Positions 5,441 to 7,947 of a stretch of DNA of 7,947 nucleotides are shown here, piece after piece (within the stretch, counting starts at the first letter, position 1; each line of letters opens with the position of its first letter). This stretch comes from Puia dinghuensis. Its GTDB lineage: Bacteria > Bacteroidota > Bacteroidia > Chitinophagales > Chitinophagaceae. Location of the stretch: contig JAMFRX010000796.1 in the NCBI GenBank assembly GCA_026224995.1, positions 1-7,947 of the forward strand, in the 5' to 3' direction. The translations under genes and the position numbers were made by a program. The notes below the pieces were generated by a model that saw only the letters and a program-made list of their open reading frames with translations, ran no database searches and had not been told where the DNA came from.

Positions 5441-6775
5441 ATGGCTAAATTAGGGATCATGCTCAAAAAACTCGTCGCCGGGACCCTCGTCCTGCTCTTC
5501 GCCGCCTCCCGTCTGATGGCCCAGACACCCGTCCATAACCAGGCCGACCTGGAGAAGGAACGTGCCGCCATCCAGAAGGAGATCGAAGACGTCAAGCGGA
5601 CCCTCGACGAGACCCACCGCAACAAGCGGGAGACCCTGGGTCAGCTGGCCCTGCTGCAGCGCCGCCTCAAGCTGCGTGAATCGGCCATCCGGAACATCAA
5701 CGACCAGATCAACATGATCGAAGGGGATATGAACGAGTCCTGGCGTGAGATCATCAAGCTGCGAGGGGAGCTGGATACCCTGCGCGTGCAGTATGCCCAG
5801 AGCATCGTCTTCGCCTACAAGAACCGCAGCAACTACGACTTCCTGAACTTCATCTTCTCCGCAACCGGCTTCAACGACGCCCTCCACCGCATTCAATACC
5901 TGAAGTCCTACCGCGCTTACCGCGAAGAGCGGGCCGAGAATATCCGCCGGACCCAGGGGCTGCTGCAGAGCAAGATCGACGGACTCAAAGTGACCCGGGT
6001 AGCCAAGGAAGATGCCGTCAAGAAACAAAGCAAGGAAAGGGAGTTGCTGGAAGGGGAGAAAAAGGAGAAGGACGCCGTGGTGGACAAGCTTCAGTCGCAG
6101 GAGAAAGAGCTGAAGAAGGAGATGGTCGCCAAACAACGCCAGGACCAGAAGCTGGCCGGCGCCATCACAGCCGCGATCCGGCGTGCTACCGAAGCCGCAC
6201 GTAAAGACGCCCTGAAGAAGAGCGCCGCCGAAAAAGCCTCGGCAGAACGCACCGCCGCCACAGAACGCGCCGCCGCCGCCAGGCCAACGCGTCCCGCCGA
6301 TGACGAGCCGGCGACGCCAGCCTCCCTGAATACGGTGAAGTCTTCCTCCAAGAGCGTGTTCAGCAGCGAGGAGGACATGAGCCTCACCGGTAACTTCGAG
6401 AAGTACCGCGGCCGCCTGCCCTGGCCCGTGTCGGGTACGGTCTCCATGGCTTTCGGTCCTCACGAATATATTAAGGGTATCATGCATAACAATGCCGGCG
6501 TCACCATCGACGTGCAGGCCGGAGCGGCCGTAAAAGCGGTCTTCGAAGGGGAGGTGCAGGTGATCATGAACATCGGCGACGTACAGGCCGTGATGATCCG
6601 CCACGGGAAATATTTTACTACTTATAGCAATCTGTCCACTGTGTCCGTCACGAAAGGACAGCATGTGAATACCGGCCAGATCCTTGGCCGCGTAGGGGAT
6701 ATCGCGCAGCTGGAATTCCTGCTCACCAACGAGAAGGGAACCAACCTGGACCCGGAAAGATGGTTGAAGCGGTAG
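5441..6775 (+). CDS. envC: EnvC-like murein hydrolase activator with degenerate LytM domain
   Basis: EnvC proteins are periplasmic activators of the amidases that split septal peptidoglycan. The 444-residue product has a signal peptide (LVAGTLVLLFAASRLMA, residues 11-27). A long charged coiled-coil region follows in two blocks (about 33-125 and 155-280), split by the NYDFLNFIFSATGFNDALHR segment (131-150) typical of EnvC. Then come an Ala-rich linker (about 243-300) and a C-terminal LytM/M23 domain (about 325-443). In that domain the catalytic motifs are altered: HxGxD is NAGVTID (351-357), the usual Y.HLS is YSNLS (395-399), and HLHFE is QLEFL (423-427). Only the HG at 388-389 remains. It is therefore probably a non-enzymatic regulator, as in E. 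coli EnvC. An alternative start at ATG 5459 gives a shorter signal peptide. It lies 17 bases after the DUF4292 gene and converges on bshA. Confidence 0.9.
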   Translation: MAKLGIMLKKLVAGTLVLLFAASRLMAQTPVHNQADLEKERAAIQKEIEDVKRTLDETHRNKRETLGQLALLQRRLKLRESAIRNINDQINMIEGDMNESWREIIKLRGELDTLRVQYAQSIVFAYKNRSNYDFLNFIFSATGFNDALHRIQYLKSYRAYREERAENIRRTQGLLQSKIDGLKVTRVAKEDAVKKQSKERELLEGEKKEKDAVVDKLQSQEKELKKEMVAKQRQDQKLAGAITAAIRRATEAARKDALKKSAAEKASAERTAATERAAAARPTRPADDEPATPASLNTVKSSSKSVFSSEEDMSLTGNFEKYRGRLPWPVSGTVSMAFGPHEYIKGIMHNNAGVTIDVQAGAAVKAVFEGEVQVIMNIGDVQAVMIRHGKYFTTYSNLSTVSVTKGQHVNTGQILGRVGDIAQLEFLLTNEKGTNLDPERWLKR

Positions 6776-6777
6776 TT

Positions 6778-6829
6778 CGACCACCCCTGGCGGCCATCGG
6801 ACCCGACCACCCCTGGTGGCCATCGGCCC
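6778..6829. repeat. Two-copy 26-bp tandem repeat between convergent envC and bshA
   Basis: Unit 1 is 6778-6803 and unit 2 is 6804-6829; they differ at 2 of 26 positions. Each starts CGACCACCCCTGG and contains GGCCATCGG. Unit 2 can fold as CCACC-CCT-GGTGG (6807-6819) or as GGCC-ATC-GGCC, while unit 1 folds less well because of its C and A changes. It fills almost the whole 55-base gap between the two stop codons. No T-run follows on either strand, so it is not a standard intrinsic terminator. Confidence 0.85.
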
Positions 6830-6830
6830 C

Positions 6831-7947
6831 CTAGCTCACCGGCTCCATAGCCAAAAAGTGATTGTACAAAGCCTCATATTGCGGCACAATGCGGTGGATA
6901 TCGAAGTTCTTCGCATGCGCAGCCGCGTTAGCCTTGAACCATTTGAGGGTATCGTCGTCCTGCAGGATCCTGATAGCGTGATCGCTCATGCCATGGATAT
7001 CGCCCACGTCGTCCAGGAAGCCCGTTTCCCCGTCGATGGCGATCTCCGGCAGCCCGCCGGCATTGGTGCTGACCACGGGGACGCCCGCGGCCATGGCTTC
7101 CAGCGCGGCCAGCCCGAAACTCTCGTATTCTGAAGTGAGGAGGAACAGGTCGGCCACGGCCAGGATCTCTTCCATCTGCTCCTGCTTGCCCACGAAGCGG
7201 GTGTCGTCGCCGATGCCCAGCTCGCGGCAGAGGCTTTCGGCATCGGCGCGCTCGGGCCCGTCGCCTACGAAAAGCAGCTTGCTGGGTATCTTCTTATGGA
7301 CAATCTCAAAGATGCGGACGATATCCTGCACCCGTTTGATCTTGCGGAAGTTGGAGGCATGCATCAGGATACGCTCCCCATTGGGGGCGATCACCCGGCG
7401 GAAGGCGTCGATGGGCTTGCGGGTAAAGCGGCGGGTGTCTACGAAGTTATAGATGACGTTGATGTCTTTCTCAATGTGAAAGGTGCGGAAGGTCTCGTCC
7501 TTGAGGTTCTGCGAGACGGCGGTGATGGCGTCGCTCTGGTTGATAGAGAAGGCCACCACGGGGGCGAAGGTCTTGTCGCGGCCTACAAGGGTGATATCGG
7601 TACCGTGGAGGGTAGTGATCACGGGGATATAGCGGCCCTGGGCTTCCACGATCTTCTTGGCCATATAGGCGGCAGAAGCATGTGGGATGGCATAGTGGAC
7701 ATGCAGGAGGTCGAGCTGGTGGTTGATTATGACGTCCACCATGGCGCTGGCCAGGGCGGTCTCGTAAGGCGGATAGTCGAAGAGGGGATAGGTCGTGACC
7801 CGCACCTCGTGGTAGAAGATATTCGCATTGAACTCATTGAGTCGCACCGGCTGTTGATACGTGATAAAATGCACCTGGTGACCCTTGTCGGCCAGAGCCT
7901 TCCCGAGTTCTGTGGCCAGGACGCCACTGCCGCCGAAGGTAGGGTAA
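6831..7947 (-). CDS. bshA: N-acetyl-alpha-D-glucosaminyl L-malate synthase BshA (5' end outside window)
   Basis: BshA is a GT4 glycosyltransferase that joins GlcNAc from UDP-GlcNAc to L-malate, the first step of bacillithiol synthesis in the cytosol. The frame is open to the right edge and gives 371 residues, starting YPTFGGSGVLATELGKALAD; only about the first 8-10 residues of the usual 375-380 seem missing. A GTG at 7874 is an internal Val codon, not the start. Visible motifs are the N-terminal GGSG loop, LHVHYAIPHASAAY, TTLHGTDITLVG (a BshA signature), SDAITAVSQNLK, IYNFVDTRRF, and the GT4 E-x7-E motif in EYESFGLAALEAMAAGVP. The closest alternatives would be other GT4 enzymes, but the combination of GGSGV and HGTDITLVG favours BshA. 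It ends at TAG (6833-6831), facing envC across the tandem repeat. The rest of the bacillithiol pathway is not in the window. Confidence 0.93.
   Translation of the reverse strand, partial: YPTFGGSGVLATELGKALADKGHQVHFITYQQPVRLNEFNANIFYHEVRVTTYPLFDYPPYETALASAMVDVIINHQLDLLHVHYAIPHASAAYMAKKIVEAQGRYIPVITTLHGTDITLVGRDKTFAPVVAFSINQSDAITAVSQNLKDETFRTFHIEKDINVIYNFVDTRRFTRKPIDAFRRVIAPNGERILMHASNFRKIKRVQDIVRIFEIVHKKIPSKLLFVGDGPERADAESLCRELGIGDDTRFVGKQEQMEEILAVADLFLLTSEYESFGLAALEAMAAGVPVVSTNAGGLPEIAIDGETGFLDDVGDIHGMSDHAIRILQDDDTLKWFKANAAAHAKNFDIHRIVPQYEALYNHFLAMEPVS

Noticed and set aside
2335..5453. Leu codon TTA is followed by G in most cases (for example at porV 2629 and later sites), giving many TTAG tetramers in otherwise GC-rich genes.
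   Set aside because: The number of TTA codons is small (about eleven) and no consistent longer motif or position emerges; it may be simple dinucleotide bias.
5450..6823. A 457-codon open frame on the - strand opposite envC.
   Set aside because: Its Leu/Gly/Val/His-rich product is the shadow of the Lys/Glu/Arg/Ala-rich coiled coil on the other strand, and it has no signal, motif or start context of its own.
7872..7874. GTG at 7874 as the start of the glycosyltransferase gene.
   Set aside because: The frame continues upstream through YPTFGGSGV and LGKALADKGHQ, which are conserved N-terminal BshA residues, so this GTG is an internal Val codon.
1..7947. Search for mobile elements, CRISPR arrays, tRNA or rRNA genes, and defence or toxin modules.
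   Set aside because: No transposase, integrase, spaced direct repeats, tRNA-like cloverleaf or rRNA segment was seen on either strand; the coding genes are all core families.

Overview
The window reads as chromosomal DNA of a Bacteroidota bacterium, most likely a fairly GC-rich member of the Chitinophagales. This is inferred from content: two components of the type IX secretion/gliding machinery (GldJ and PorV), a DUF4292 lipoprotein next to an EnvC-like protein, a bacillithiol-type BshA, and TAnnTTTG-type promoter elements instead of strong Shine-Dalgarno sites. I could not run a similarity search, so the genus is open. All seven genes belong to known housekeeping or envelope families. I see no phage, insertion sequence, CRISPR array or defence module.

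Layout: (1) 2-196, + strand, is the last 64 residues of a MacB/FtsX-like ABC transporter permease. It is followed by a hairpin with T-runs on both strands that can terminate both this gene and the convergent gldJ. (2) 244-1797, - strand, is gldJ, a lipoprotein with a formylglycine-generating-enzyme-like fold. (3) 1798-2314 is a noncoding gap of about 0.5 kb between the divergent gldJ and porV. It holds a perfect DnaA-box 9-mer, a cluster of GC-rich hairpins (two followed by T7), an AT-rich stretch with a plausible porV promoter, and a minus-strand terminator-like hairpin. (4) 2315-3508, + strand, is porV, an outer-membrane beta-barrel of the type IX system. (5) 3509-3597 carries two hairpins and then a perfect 18-base palindrome plus T7 that ends exactly at the ispF start codon. 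(6) 3598-6775, + strand, is a tight run of ispF, dut, a DUF4292 lipoprotein gene and an envC-like gene; dut and the lipoprotein gene overlap by ATGA. (7) 6778-6829 is a two-copy 26-bp tandem repeat between convergent genes. (8) 6831-7947, - strand, is bshA, cut at its 5' end by the window edge.

Functionally, gldJ and porV serve protein export through the type IX system. The ispF-to-envC run joins isoprenoid precursor synthesis, dUTP clean-up, a LolA/LolB-like lipoprotein and a probable non-catalytic activator of septal peptidoglycan amidases. bshA starts bacillithiol synthesis. The most useful items for a second look are in the noncoding DNA: the hairpin cluster 1916-2056 (possible small structured RNA), the terminator that abuts the ispF start codon, the near-leaderless dut promoter and the 26-bp tandem repeat. 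In the proteins, the loss of zinc ligands in the EnvC LytM domain stands out.
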